From assembly GCA_027491215.1 (NCBI GenBank), contig JAIXWP010000093.1:1-50046 (forward strand): DNA of 50,046 nucleotides. The letters run 5' to 3'. Within the stretch, counting starts at the first letter, position 1, and the number at the start of each line of letters is the position of its first letter. The DNA comes from Flavobacteriales bacterium (lineage in GTDB: Bacteria; Bacteroidota; Bacteroidia; Flavobacteriales_D; Sanyastnellaceae). The position numbers and the translations under genes are program-made. Under the pieces are notes generated by a model. That model saw only the letters and a list, made by a program, of their open reading frames with translations, was not told where the DNA came from and searched no databases. This document shows, piece by piece, positions 1 through 8,878 of this stretch.

Positions 1-2
1 CA

Positions 3-866
3 ACTTTGATAACAGGTAACAGAAAAGTTCCAAGCTATGTGGGAGTTGTTTTACATGAAGCAGCTCACAGTTGGTATCAAGGAATTTTGGCAACCAACGA
101 AGCTTTATATCCTTGGATGGACGAAGGCTTCACAAGCTATGCTTCTAGCGAAGCTTTCAATACACTCTTTGCGGGTCGTATTCCTGGTGATCACTCAGGC
201 GCTTATGATGGCTACATTGCAATTGTAAACGAAGGAAAAGAAGAAGCGCTAGACACTCACGCAGATCACTATATCACCAACTATGCATATGGCACCGCAT
301 CTTATAACAAAGGCGAAGTTTACTTAGCTCAATTGGGATATGTTGTGGGTAAAGAAAATTTGGAAAAAGGTCTCTTGAAGTACTTTGATATGTGGAAATT
401 CAAACATCCAACTGCAGATGATTTCATCCATGTAATAGAATTACAATCAGGAATGGTGCTCGATTGGTACAATGAGTATTTTGTAAATACTACCAAAACA
501 ATAGACTATGCTATCACTGGCGCAAGCTCTGCAAAAGGAAAAACAAATGTGATGATAGAACGAAAAGGGATGATGCCAATGCCTTTAGAAGTAGAGGTAA
601 CTTTAAGCAATGGCAAAAAAGAGATGTACTACATGGCCTTAGACCTTATGAGAGGCGAAAAACAAAAAGGCAATTACAACTATGACTGGAAAATTCTTCA
701 AGACTGGAAATGGGTGAATACTTCTTATGTGTTAGAATTACCATATAGCGCGAGCGATATTCAATCTGTAGTAATTGATCCATCTGAAGGAATGGCTGAT
801 ATTGATAGATCTAACAATGAACTAAAACTTGGTGATGGCATCGAGTTCATTTTGAAAAAGGACTAG
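3..866 (+). CDS. M1-family metallopeptidase, 5'-truncated by window edge
   Basis: This is the C-terminal part of a zinc peptidase of the gluzincin M1 aminopeptidase family. The frame is open to the left edge (the codons before the first possible TTG start read T-L-I-T-G), so the real start lies outside the window. The visible zinc site is HEAAH followed 18 residues later by Glu in WMDEGF, the HExxH-x18-E arrangement of M1 enzymes. A later SYNKG segment probably carries the catalytic Tyr. About 287 residues are present of a family usually 550-650 long in Bacteroidota. It ends one base before bioY, so it is the first visible gene of a five-gene run. Known family role: removal of N-terminal residues from peptides. 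Substrate and cellular location cannot be read because the N-terminus is missing. Confidence 0.88.
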   Translation, partial: TLITGNRKVPSYVGVVLHEAAHSWYQGILATNEALYPWMDEGFTSYASSEAFNTLFAGRIPGDHSGAYDGYIAIVNEGKEEALDTHADHYITNYAYGTASYNKGEVYLAQLGYVVGKENLEKGLLKYFDMWKFKHPTADDFIHVIELQSGMVLDWYNEYFVNTTKTIDYAITGASSAKGKTNVMIERKGMMPMPLEVEVTLSNGKKEMYYMALDLMRGEKQKGNYNYDWKILQDWKWVNTSYVLELPYSASDIQSVVIDPSEGMADIDRSNNELKLGDGIEFILKKD

Positions 867-867
867 T

Positions 868-1434
868 ATGCTAAACGGCTATATTAAATTTTCCCCTAGT
901 TATGATGTGCTGATCAAGCTGATCATCGCATTATTATTTACATGTTCTATTGGCCCTTACACAGTCGCTATTCCCGGCGAGGTACCAATAACACTGCAGA
1001 CATTATTTCTGTTGTTGTTTAGCATCGCATTCGGATGGAGAGTCGGTGGATTGAATGCACTTCTTTATGTACTCCTTGGCGCTGCTGGACTACCTGTATT
1101 CTCGGGCTATCATGGAGGACTCGAGCACATAGATGGCATCTCTGGAGGCTTCTTTTTTGGATTTATTGCAGCTACATTAATTACAGGATTTTTAGTAGAA
1201 TTTCCTTTTTCCAAAAACCCTTTCGGACATATCGGAATATGGCTTATTGGCCATCTAATAATTCTAGCAATGGGTGGATTTTGGATGAGAAGATTTAGAC
1301 CTGATAATTGGTGGGACAATATCGAAGTTACACTTCCAGGTGCTGCTATTAAATCTGCTGTTGGCTTCCTAATTATACAAATCTTGATTAGATTGTTGGC
1401 TGGAAGAAATGAATTTTACAATCAAAAAAAATAG
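868..1434 (+). CDS. bioY: BioY, biotin ECF transporter S component
   Basis: The gene encodes a 188-residue integral membrane protein with about six hydrophobic segments. The BioY hallmark VPITLQTL (near residues 39-46) is followed by a Gly-rich stretch with GLPVFSGYHGG (about 74-84), as in biotin-specific S components of ECF transporters. In the family it binds biotin in the membrane and works alone or with the ECF ATPases and T subunit. No bioM/bioN-type partners are visible here, so it is either solitary or uses shared modules elsewhere. It starts one base after the M1 peptidase stop and ends two bases before the PaaG-like gene, consistent with co-transcription. I see no biotin operator, but the upstream promoter lies outside the window. 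Confidence 0.9.
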   Translation: MLNGYIKFSPSYDVLIKLIIALLFTCSIGPYTVAIPGEVPITLQTLFLLLFSIAFGWRVGGLNALLYVLLGAAGLPVFSGYHGGLEHIDGISGGFFFGFIAATLITGFLVEFPFSKNPFGHIGIWLIGHLIILAMGGFWMRRFRPDNWWDNIEVTLPGAAIKSAVGFLIIQILIRLLAGRNEFYNQKK

Positions 1435-1436
1435 TA

Positions 1437-2216
1437 ATGAGCGATACAATTTCTACACACATTGAAAACGGAGTAGCAACGCTCACGTTGAACAGACCAA
1501 AGGTTTTTAATAGCTTTAATCGAGAAATGGCGTTCGCGCTACAATCCGCGTTAGACAATGCTGCAGCGAATACTGAAGTTCGCGCTATTGTTATCACGGG
1601 GGAAGGAAAAGCTTTTTGTGCAGGTCAAGATCTGGCAGAAGTCTCTGGCCCAGAAAATCCAGGCTTTCAATCTATTCTTGCTGATCACTATAATCCTATT
1701 GTGAGAAGAATTCGTGACATTGAAAAACCAATTATCGCTGCTGTCAACGGAGTTGCTGCGGGTGCGGGTGCAAATATTGCATTGTGTTGTGATATTGTAA
1801 TTGCGGCAGAAAGTGCAGCGTTCATTCAAGCATTTTCTAAAATTGGCTTGATACCGGATTCTGGAGGAACTTACTTTTTACCACGACTCATTGGATTCCA
1901 AAAAGCATCTGCTTTAATGATGTTAGGTGAAAAAGTAACAGCAAAGGACGCCGAGCGTCTTGGGATGATTTATCAAGTAGTGTCCGACGAAGAGTTTGCC
2001 TCGGCTATAAAGAATACCGCTGAACATGTGGCGCAAATGCCAACGTTCGGTTTGGCTCTTACCAAAAAGGCACTGAACAGTGCGATGAATAATACATTTG
2101 ACCAACAACTTCACTTGGAAGAAGCTTTACAAATAAAAGCAGGTAGATCGGCGGATTATACTGAAGGAGTTAATGCCTTCATGGAAAAAAGAAAACCTAA
2201 TTTTAAAGGAAACTAA
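1437..2216 (+). CDS. paaG: Enoyl-CoA hydratase/isomerase, PaaG-like
   Basis: A 259-residue crotonase-fold protein. It carries AFCAGQDL (59-66), the oxyanion segment GVAAGAGANIAL (105-116) and GLIPDSGG with Asp141. It resembles PaaG (1,2-epoxyphenylacetyl-CoA isomerase) along its whole length, including the C-terminal GRSADYTEGVNAFMEKR. Crotonases with this Asp and no paired Glu tend to be isomerases, which fits PaaG better than a plain hydratase. In the phenylacetate pathway it would convert the ring-epoxide to oxepin-CoA. However, no paaABCDE, paaZ or paaK is seen nearby, so a role in another CoA-ester pathway is possible. It sits two bases after bioY and one base before the thiol transferase gene. 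Confidence 0.8.
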   Translation: MSDTISTHIENGVATLTLNRPKVFNSFNREMAFALQSALDNAAANTEVRAIVITGEGKAFCAGQDLAEVSGPENPGFQSILADHYNPIVRRIRDIEKPIIAAVNGVAAGAGANIALCCDIVIAAESAAFIQAFSKIGLIPDSGGTYFLPRLIGFQKASALMMLGEKVTAKDAERLGMIYQVVSDEEFASAIKNTAEHVAQMPTFGLALTKKALNSAMNNTFDQQLHLEEALQIKAGRSADYTEGVNAFMEKRKPNFKGN

Positions 2217-2217
2217 T

Positions 2218-2748
2218 ATGGATATTGAAGCAAGAAAATACCCTATCGGAAAGGCAAAATTTCCAACGGAATATCCAGATGGACTGATCAGAGTCATGAT
2301 CAATGATTTCGCTTCACTTCCCGCAGATTTGCGAGTTGTCGCGCAATCACTCACGAAAAAACAAAAGCACTCTTCGTATCGCGATGGAGGATGGACTGCG
2401 CTTCAAATCATACACCACATTGCAGATAGCCACTGCAATGCATACACTCGATTAAAACTAACACTCACGGAGGACCATCCTACGATTAAACCATATGATG
2501 AAAATCTTTGGGCAGCATTGGAAGATGGCAACTCTGAACTCATCGAGCCTTCTCTTAAAATGATTGAAGGAGTGCATGAAAGAATGACGCACACTTTTAA
2601 TAACATGGTTGCAGAAGATTTCGAACGCAGATTTTTTCACCCTCAGCAAGGTGAATCAAGAGATCTATATTGGCTTCTTTCACTCTATCACTGGCACGGC
2701 AGACATCACCTAGGTCAAATCCGTGTGATTCAATCTCTCGTGTCATGA
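2218..2748 (+). CDS. YfiT/BstA-type putative metal-dependent thiol transferase (DinB superfamily)
   Basis: A 176-residue four-helix DinB-superfamily protein of the YfiT group. Signature pieces are KYPIGKAKFP at the N-terminus, GGWTALQIIHHIADSH (57-72), HPTIKPYDE and the C-terminal YHWHGRHHLGQI. His67, His160 and His164 fall at the spacing of the three metal ligands known for this group. In Firmicutes related proteins move bacillithiol onto electrophiles, and many Bacteroidota also carry this gene. The ATG at 2218 is chosen because it follows the PaaG stop by one base and gives the family N-terminus. An in-frame ATG at 2173 lies inside the upstream gene. The last codons overlap the next gene in an ATGA. 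Confidence 0.85.
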   Translation: MDIEARKYPIGKAKFPTEYPDGLIRVMINDFASLPADLRVVAQSLTKKQKHSSYRDGGWTALQIIHHIADSHCNAYTRLKLTLTEDHPTIKPYDENLWAALEDGNSELIEPSLKMIEGVHERMTHTFNNMVAEDFERRFFHPQQGESRDLYWLLSLYHWHGRHHLGQIRVIQSLVS

Positions 2749-3020
2749 AATGGAATCTAGCCTCTGAAAAATTACCGAACAACGACGAACGCGTTCTCGC
2801 CTTTGTTCCAAACAACAAAGTTTTTCTCCCAGGAAAAACAGGAGAGTTTGAACTACGTGAAATAATTGTCTTACGCTTTTTGGAAAATTTTTATCCAGAA
2901 GGTTCAGAAAAAAGAATCAAGCATGGACCACACTTCTGGCAAGGAGAAGGCAACAGCAATCACTTTTTTAAAGATGTGACTCACTGGACCTCTATGCCTG
3001 AAAAACCAGAGATTATCTAA
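2745..3020 (+). CDS. DUF551-like small protein
   Basis: A 91-residue protein. It begins with MKWNLASEKLPNNDERVLAF and ends with VTHWTSMPEKPE, the two ends typical of DUF551: a W-x-S-x-x-x-LP start and a THW-x-x-(L/M)PEPP end. No function is established for this family, which is often found in phage and host genomes. The start at 2745 overlaps the stop of the thiol transferase as ATGA, a sign of translational coupling. The 3' end overlaps the convergent FG-GAP gene by eight bases. The in-frame ATG at 2670 would lie wholly inside the preceding gene and adds no family sequence. Confidence 0.7.
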   Translation: MKWNLASEKLPNNDERVLAFVPNNKVFLPGKTGEFELREIIVLRFLENFYPEGSEKRIKHGPHFWQGEGNSNHFFKDVTHWTSMPEKPEII

Positions 3021-5229
3021 CAATCCACTTCTCTACACGATCTCCAATTTTAATAAAATACACGCCTCTGTCTAGGGGCGTTTTTATTGTGAATGATTGC
3101 GTATTAATGGTGTCTCTATAATTCAATCTTCCCACGCTATCAAAGATTTCTACACTTATCATTGATGATGGTGTAGCAGAAAGTTCCACTCTTAGCTCTT
3201 GACCTGTCTGTGTTGGATTGGGGAATATTTTAAATGCACTGCTTGTTACCTCACCGACATTCTCAACAAAAATTTCAGATAAATAAAGTGCAAGTCCACC
3301 ACCGATATGTCCGTATAACATATCATTGATTCCGTCTCCAGTGATATCTGCCATTGCGATAGCACAACGATCGCCTTCTCTGATACCTTGAAACTCATCG
3401 GTGATCTGATTAAATGTGCCTAGAATATTTTCTTCTATTTGATCATAATGACCAATCTTTCCTGTTTCAGAAGCCACTAATAGTTCTAAGAGATTACTTG
3501 TATTTCTATAAAAATAAGGAACGGAATATCCATCAATTCCTAGATAATTACTTGCCACCACATCTCCTATGGTATCCTCAATAAATTCGAAAGCAGGCAG
3601 TCCTGTTACGCCGACATTTCGGTATAAATTAATATTGCCATTCTTTTCTCCAACAATTAAATCTTTTAGGCCGTCATTATCCAAATCAAAATACTGAGGA
3701 GTGGAAAATTGACCAACATCAATGGCCTGACCTCCTGAATTCAGTACAAGTTCAGGAGTGGCAAATATTGGTAAACCCGGAGTTGCAGCCTCATTTTTAA
3801 AAATGCGTATAAAGCCATCTTGATCTCCTAAAATCAGATCAAGATCACCATCATCATCCCAATCATTAAAATGAGGATAAACACTTCTTAATTCCAGAGT
3901 TGGAATATTCAAATAATTCTCCTCCATCAACTCGAATGTTGGATAGGTTGCAGTTCCAATATTCTTATAAAAAGCTAAAGTACTCGTGTAAGTTTCGGTG
4001 GAACTATATGTCTTGCGATTGGAAACTACGATATCTAATAATCCATCACTATCTAAATCTACAATAGCCGGATAAGCTTCACTTCCCAAGTCTATCATCG
4101 TATTTTGAAGAAAATCATTCTGCATGAATTGCAATTGTGGCAAATCATTTTGTCCATTATTTTTATAATACCAAACAGAGTTTTTATCTTCTACCTCTGT
4201 AGCGGCATTTGGACTAACAATTAAATCTTTAATTCCATCATTGTCCACATCTAAATAATAACCTGCTGGAAAAACATCTAAGCCAACAGGAATATTATTT
4301 CCATAATTATTTGGAAAATCGAATGCTGCAGTCACCACACTATCCTGCCCATCAATAGCATCTTCCATGAGGAACAAGCCCATGTTCGGTTCCGTGACAT
4401 CAGAAAGAATCATGTCCTTAATTCCATTCTGATCCATATCTATTTGCAAAATAGTAGCTCCGGTATGAAGTCTATCACTGCTACTTCGCGGATCTACCAC
4501 ATTGAACTGGCATTCAGCATCGCTACCGAAGAAAATAGAAAAACTCTCAACGCTTTCGCTGAAATGACCATAGCATCTGTTCGCGCAGATATATTGCGGT
4601 ACTTCACAATTTCCATTTTCAACCGACATGTTTTTGAAAAAATAAACCGTAGTACTAAACTCCGTGAACGAAAACACATCAATATCGCCATCATCATCAT
4701 AGTCTACAAAGCTGGGCATATCAATAGAAATAGTGTACACCGGTGCTGAAAACGGATTGGCACTAAATGCATACTCAGACATTTGAAGATTATTAATATT
4801 CGATGTCAACATCAAATCAAAATTCAACCCTGATTCTTCAGTAGAAATATTTTTATAAATGATAAAGCCACTTTGACTATTCGTCGCTAGATCCATTTTT
4901 CCATCACAATTAAAATCACGCGCTACCACCCAATTGATCATTCCTGAAGGAAAGGCGTTGTTGTATTCCCTTGTGTAGATATAACCGTCACTGCCCTCGT
5001 TGATAAAAACCATCATTCGGTCTCCTGCTCTATCAAAAGCAATGAGATCCAATACGCCGTCTATATCCACATCGAGATGAGAGAATTGAGGAGAGTTTAA
5101 TCCCCCCGCCCAAGCATTCGGCAAAGCCTGCCCCTCTTGGATCACGGGTAAGTTGTACGTGCGAATAAGATCTTGCGCCCCAACATGAGCGGTAACGAAA
5201 ACGATGATCAAAAAAAGAAACTTCTTCAT
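3013..5229 (-). CDS. Secreted FG-GAP/VCBS-repeat protein with T9SS type A C-terminal domain
   Basis: A 738-residue protein with an N-terminal signal peptide (KKFLFLIIVFVTAHVGAQ). It has about nine calcium-loop repeats of the form D-x-D-x-DG-x-x-D-(L/I) spread along the chain, for example DYDDDGDIDV, DVDNDGIKDLIV, DWDDDGDLDLIL and DLDNDGLKDLIV. These build a beta-propeller in the FG-GAP family. The last ~75 residues contain KIFPNPTQTG, a GRL turn and a strand-rich end (GVYFIKIGDRVEKWIVR), the layout of a type A sorting domain recognised by the type IX secretion system. It is therefore inferred to be secreted or attached to the cell surface. Its ligand is unknown. It is divergent from the fasciclin lipoprotein gene. 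Confidence 0.88.
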   Translation of the reverse strand: MKKFLFLIIVFVTAHVGAQDLIRTYNLPVIQEGQALPNAWAGGLNSPQFSHLDVDIDGVLDLIAFDRAGDRMMVFINEGSDGYIYTREYNNAFPSGMINWVVARDFNCDGKMDLATNSQSGFIIYKNISTEESGLNFDLMLTSNINNLQMSEYAFSANPFSAPVYTISIDMPSFVDYDDDGDIDVFSFTEFSTTVYFFKNMSVENGNCEVPQYICANRCYGHFSESVESFSIFFGSDAECQFNVVDPRSSSDRLHTGATILQIDMDQNGIKDMILSDVTEPNMGLFLMEDAIDGQDSVVTAAFDFPNNYGNNIPVGLDVFPAGYYLDVDNDGIKDLIVSPNAATEVEDKNSVWYYKNNGQNDLPQLQFMQNDFLQNTMIDLGSEAYPAIVDLDSDGLLDIVVSNRKTYSSTETYTSTLAFYKNIGTATYPTFELMEENYLNIPTLELRSVYPHFNDWDDDGDLDLILGDQDGFIRIFKNEAATPGLPIFATPELVLNSGGQAIDVGQFSTPQYFDLDNDGLKDLIVGEKNGNINLYRNVGVTGLPAFEFIEDTIGDVVASNYLGIDGYSVPYFYRNTSNLLELLVASETGKIGHYDQIEENILGTFNQITDEFQGIREGDRCAIAMADITGDGINDMLYGHIGGGLALYLSEIFVENVGEVTSSAFKIFPNPTQTGQELRVELSATPSSMISVEIFDSVGRLNYRDTINTQSFTIKTPLDRGVYFIKIGDRVEKWIVR

Positions 5230-5278
5230 TGTGGGTATGTTCCTGCTAAGTATTCTACAATACTACTAAATTAGCACC

Positions 5279-5851
5279 ATGAAACGAATGTTTACTTACC
5301 TCATCGGTGCAATAATTATCCTTTCTAGTTGCAATAATGCTGATACCAATAAAGATGGAAATGCCCCAGCAACGGATGCGAATACTGGTAAAAATCCTAA
5401 AGGACGGTTAGAGCAGGAATACGAGAAAAATAAAACCGAGGTGAACAATGAATCTGCCTTTCTACTTCTGAAAACAACACCGCAGTATTCTATTTGGTTC
5501 TCATTCATCAAACGCAGCCAATACGGCAAATTGGTGGCCAATAATTCATACACAATCCTTGCACCAAGCAACGACATCATCAAGCAAATGAATGTTGAGT
5601 TACTTACAAAAGTGAGAAGCGAAAACGGTCAGAAAGAACTTGATGCGCTGGTAGCAGATTATATTCTCAAAGAGGATTTTAAAATAGAAAAAATTGGAGA
5701 ACTAAAAGAAGTTACAACCATCACAGGAAAAAAATTGCTTGTTCAATCAGGCGCCCAAAATATCGGCGGGGCCATTTACACCTTGAATCAAATGTTTACC
5801 CCGATGGGCAGTGTTATCAACCTATCTGCGATGATGCCAAATGCTCGCTAA
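5279..5851 (+). CDS. Fasciclin (FAS1) domain lipoprotein
   Basis: A 190-residue protein with a lipoprotein signal ending in the lipobox LSSC (Cys18), so it is probably membrane-anchored after processing. After a polar linker, residues ~60-185 fit a single FAS1 domain: SYTILAPSNDIIKQM near the front, VADYIL in the middle and GGAIYTLNQMFTP near the end. FAS1 domains generally mediate adhesion or surface interactions. It is close to the divergent FG-GAP gene (49 bp between starts) and is followed 40 bp downstream by a membrane-anchored conserved protein in the same direction. Confidence 0.78.
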   Translation: MKRMFTYLIGAIIILSSCNNADTNKDGNAPATDANTGKNPKGRLEQEYEKNKTEVNNESAFLLLKTTPQYSIWFSFIKRSQYGKLVANNSYTILAPSNDIIKQMNVELLTKVRSENGQKELDALVADYILKEDFKIEKIGELKEVTTITGKKLLVQSGAQNIGGAIYTLNQMFTPMGSVINLSAMMPNAR

Positions 5852-5891
5852 AATATTTCACGACTTTTCTCGATAGTAATAAAAAAAATTT

Positions 5892-6413
5892 ATGCAAAAC
5901 GCTTTCATCCTTGCCCTTTTAGTCTCAGCATTTATCTTGACATTGATTCTTGCATATCGCATGTTTCAATCATGGATTTTTCATAAAGAAAAAGATTGGG
6001 CTTTTCAGCTAAAAGCAGAAAACAACAAGGCTCTTAGTAGCCTTCGTCTCACAGCTTGTGAACGAGTAATTATCATGCTCGAACGAATTACTCCAACGAG
6101 TTTAGTAATGCGTCAAAACGTAAGCGGTAAAACAGCTGGCGCACTTCAATTGGAACTTATAAAGAGCATTCGGGAAGAATTTGAATTGAACGTTTCACTT
6201 CAAATGTATGTATCTGAACCAACTTGGAACAGCGTGCGCGCCGCAAAGGATGAAGTAATTGAGCTCGTGCGAATCGCATTCACGAAAGTGACTCCTGATA
6301 GTCCTGCAATGGAACTGAGCCGCGAAATTTTCTTACTCGAAGCACAAACCAACAACGGTACTATCAAAGCCGCATTGGCTGCTATTCGCAGAGAAATAGA
6401 ATCACGCTATTAA
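5892..6413 (+). CDS. Conserved Bacteroidota membrane-anchored protein (DUF7935-like)
   Basis: A 173-residue protein with one N-terminal membrane segment (residues ~4-28). The rest is a soluble, mostly helical domain with the motif SLRLTACERVIIMLERITP (51-69), then EFELNVSLQMYVSEPTWNSVRAAKDE. I recall this arrangement, (L)RLxAxERxxxxLERI followed by an EFExNLxxQxYIxxxxW stretch, in conserved uncharacterised Bacteroidota proteins, possibly the family named DUF7935. The name is from memory and may be wrong. No function is known. Its stop overlaps the convergent hutI stop in the tetranucleotide TTAA. Confidence 0.68.
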   Translation: MQNAFILALLVSAFILTLILAYRMFQSWIFHKEKDWAFQLKAENNKALSSLRLTACERVIIMLERITPTSLVMRQNVSGKTAGALQLELIKSIREEFELNVSLQMYVSEPTWNSVRAAKDEVIELVRIAFTKVTPDSPAMELSREIFLLEAQTNNGTIKAALAAIRREIESRY

Positions 6414-7660
6414 GCCTTCACTGCTTTCCCTGAAATATACAACTGCTTAATTTTATTGCTCCCGAAATAGTATGGAATCTCCGCCCATTCGTTGATAGGC
6501 TGCGTGAGAATAAAATGTGCAGGTCTTCCAAGTGATAGGCTTCCATGTGTTTCAGAAAGTCCCATTGCATAAGCAGCATTGACGGTTGAAGCATTCAAGG
6601 CCTCTTCTGGAGTCATCCCCATGTGAATACACGCCAAACTCATCACGAGGTTCATATTCCCCGAAGGACAAGAACCCGGATTGAAATCTGTAGCCAATGC
6701 AAGCGGTAGTCCTGCATCAATAATTTGTCTCGCTGGTGTATAAGGGATTTTGATGAAAAGGCTACATCCTGGAAGAGCTACCGGCATTGTAACACTTCCC
6801 TGCAACGCTTGAATATCCTGTTCTGTCAATACTTCCAAGTGATCAACACTTAATGCGCCCTCATTCACACTTGCTTGCACACCTCCAATTGAAGTAAATT
6901 GATTGACGTGAATTTTTGCCTTTAATCCATACTCTTTTCCAGCGCGCACGATGCGAATGGTGTCGTCAACACTGAAATAATTCGCCTCACAAAAAACATC
7001 GATATAATCTGCAAGCCCTTCTTTTGCCACAATGGGCAACATTTCATTGATGATTAAATCCACATAATCACTCTTGCGCTCCTTGTAGTTTGAAGGATAG
7101 GCGTGCGCTCCAAGAAAAGTAGACTTGATAGTAAGGGGATGCTTCTTCTTTAATTCTGCAATGACTCTCAACATGCGCAACTCACCTTCCAATGTCAAGC
7201 CATAGCCACTTTTTATCTCCACGGCACCAGTTCCTGTTGCAGCAATTTCATTCAATCGACTCCAAGCATCTTCAAATAACTGCTCTTCGCTCAATTCCAT
7301 CAGCTTGTTTGCAGAGTTGAGAATCCCGCCTCCTCTTGCAGCAATCTCCTCATAAGTGAGCCCTTTAATCCTATCGCTAAATTCACCTGCGCGCGCCGCT
7401 GGATATACAATATGCGTATGGCTATCCACATAGGCCGGCGCTATCCACCCGCTCTCGGCATCAAGAACTTCTAGATCTCTCCAATCAGAAATACCAGGCC
7501 AATCTTCCATTTTTCCATACTCCACTACCAGTCCGTCTTCTACAGCCATCCATGCATTATGGATGATTGGAAGTGAACCCAAATCCTTTCCTTTCAAGAT
7601 GAGAGGCGCGGTCTCGTAGATTCCCACTAAACCACCGATATTTTTGACCAATAATTTCAT
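6410..7660 (-). CDS. hutI: Imidazolonepropionase
   Basis: A 416-residue amidohydrolase-superfamily enzyme. It has the HxH metal motif (SHTHIVY, His81 and His83), the HutI-specific EFSDRIKGLTYEEIAARGGG segment after it, the later metal and substrate segments HVNQFTS and ATDFNPGSCPSGN, and a typical C-terminal strand. HutI opens the imidazolone ring to give N-formimino-L-glutamate, the third step of histidine degradation. The product is the substrate of the FtcD encoded about 8 kb away at 16033. No hutH or hutU is visible here. It is monocistronic in appearance, with 77 bp separating it from the divergent aroC. Confidence 0.94.
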   Translation of the reverse strand: MKLLVKNIGGLVGIYETAPLILKGKDLGSLPIIHNAWMAVEDGLVVEYGKMEDWPGISDWRDLEVLDAESGWIAPAYVDSHTHIVYPAARAGEFSDRIKGLTYEEIAARGGGILNSANKLMELSEEQLFEDAWSRLNEIAATGTGAVEIKSGYGLTLEGELRMLRVIAELKKKHPLTIKSTFLGAHAYPSNYKERKSDYVDLIINEMLPIVAKEGLADYIDVFCEANYFSVDDTIRIVRAGKEYGLKAKIHVNQFTSIGGVQASVNEGALSVDHLEVLTEQDIQALQGSVTMPVALPGCSLFIKIPYTPARQIIDAGLPLALATDFNPGSCPSGNMNLVMSLACIHMGMTPEEALNASTVNAAYAMGLSETHGSLSLGRPAHFILTQPINEWAEIPYYFGSNKIKQLYISGKAVKA

Positions 7661-7737
7661 AGCGGTGCAAGTTATAATGATTTGATCTAATTGTATTTTG
7701 CATTGTTAGATTCTTTGTAAAACACCATCTTTGCAAT

Positions 7738-8799
7738 ATGCCAGCAAACACATTTGGAGAAATATTTCGATTGACCACTTTTGGTGAGTCTCATGGTCCA
7801 TCAATCGGCGGAATTATTGATGGAATGCCCGCAGGGATTGAGATCGATATGTCTTTTATTCAAGGTCAACTCGACCGAAGAAAACCAGGACAAAGTGATA
7901 TTACTTCACCAAGAAAAGAATCCGACACAGTAGAAATTCTTTCAGGTGTTTTCGAAGGAAGATCTACCGGAACTCCGATTGGATTTATTATTAAAAATAA
8001 AGACCAACAAAGTGGCGACTACGATCATCTGAAAGATGTGTATCGTCCAGGTCATGCAGATTTTACATACGAAGCAAAATACGGCACCCGTGATCATCGC
8101 GGCAGCGGCAGAGCTTCAGCGCGCGAAACAGCCTGCCGAGTGGTCGGTGGCGCATTCGCGCAACTTCTATTACGAAAAGTAAATGTTCAAGTGACAGGCT
8201 ATGTGAGCGCTGTGCATGAAATTCAAATCCCTAAGAATGTTGCATTAAACAAATCGCTGATCGAACAATCTATCGTTAGATGTCCCGACCCATCGACATC
8301 TGAAAAAATGATTGCCCTTATTCATCAAATGAAAGAAGAAGGAGATAGCGTGGGTGGCGTGGTTACTTGCATCTGTGAAAACGTTCCTGCCGGCTGGGGC
8401 GAACCTGTGTTTGACAAGCTGAATGCAAAGCTCGCTCAAGCGATGCTAAGCATCAATGCAGTTAAAGGATTTGAAGTTGGAGATGGTTTCGGTGCTACTC
8501 GCAAACAAGGAAGTGAACACAATGACGCAATTCTAGATGGCCAATACACCAATCATGATGGTGGCATTCAAGGCGGTATTTCAAATGGCCGTCCCATCCT
8601 TTTCAATGTTGGCTTTAAACCTGTCAGCACAATCTCGAAACCACAACAAACATTGAATAAGTCAGGAGAAGAAATTACACTTGAAGCAAAAGGAAGGCAC
8701 GACCCTTGTGTAGTGCCTCGCGCTGTGCCGATTGTTGAAGCTATGGCCTCACTCGTGCTTGCAGATGCCATGCTTCTACAGCAATCAAAAAAAATATAA
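7738..8799 (+). CDS. aroC: Chorismate synthase
   Basis: A 353-residue protein matching AroC over its full length. It makes chorismate from EPSP with reduced FMN, the last shared step of aromatic biosynthesis. Visible signatures are FGESHG (15-20) with conserved His19, a [13 protein letters not shown] block near residues 118-130, and [17 protein letters not shown] close to the C-terminus. The ATG at 7738 gives the normal N-terminus ([18 protein letters not shown]). The 79-bp gap to the next gene has no clear terminator, so read-through into the AsmA-like gene is possible. Confidence 0.97.
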   Translation: MPANTFGEIFRLTTFGESHGPSIGGIIDGMPAGIEIDMSFIQGQLDRRKPGQSDITSPRKESDTVEILSGVFEGRSTGTPIGFIIKNKDQQSGDYDHLKDVYRPGHADFTYEAKYGTRDHRGSGRASARETACRVVGGAFAQLLLRKVNVQVTGYVSAVHEIQIPKNVALNKSLIEQSIVRCPDPSTSEKMIALIHQMKEEGDSVGGVVTCICENVPAGWGEPVFDKLNAKLAQAMLSINAVKGFEVGDGFGATRKQGSEHNDAILDGQYTNHDGGIQGGISNGRPILFNVGFKPVSTISKPQQTLNKSGEEITLEAKGRHDPCVVPRAVPIVEAMASLVLADAMLLQQSKKI

Positions 8800-8878
8800 T
8801 TCTCTTTTGATTAATTATAAAATATCCCGCTAATACACTTCATCGCTCTAACTACATTTACAGTATATCTCTGATTAC

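Noticed and set aside
7703-7733. Promoter of aroC (TTG-N20-CATCTTTG)
   Set aside because: The -7 element mismatches the first base and the transcript would begin at or after the ATG, so it would need leaderless translation.
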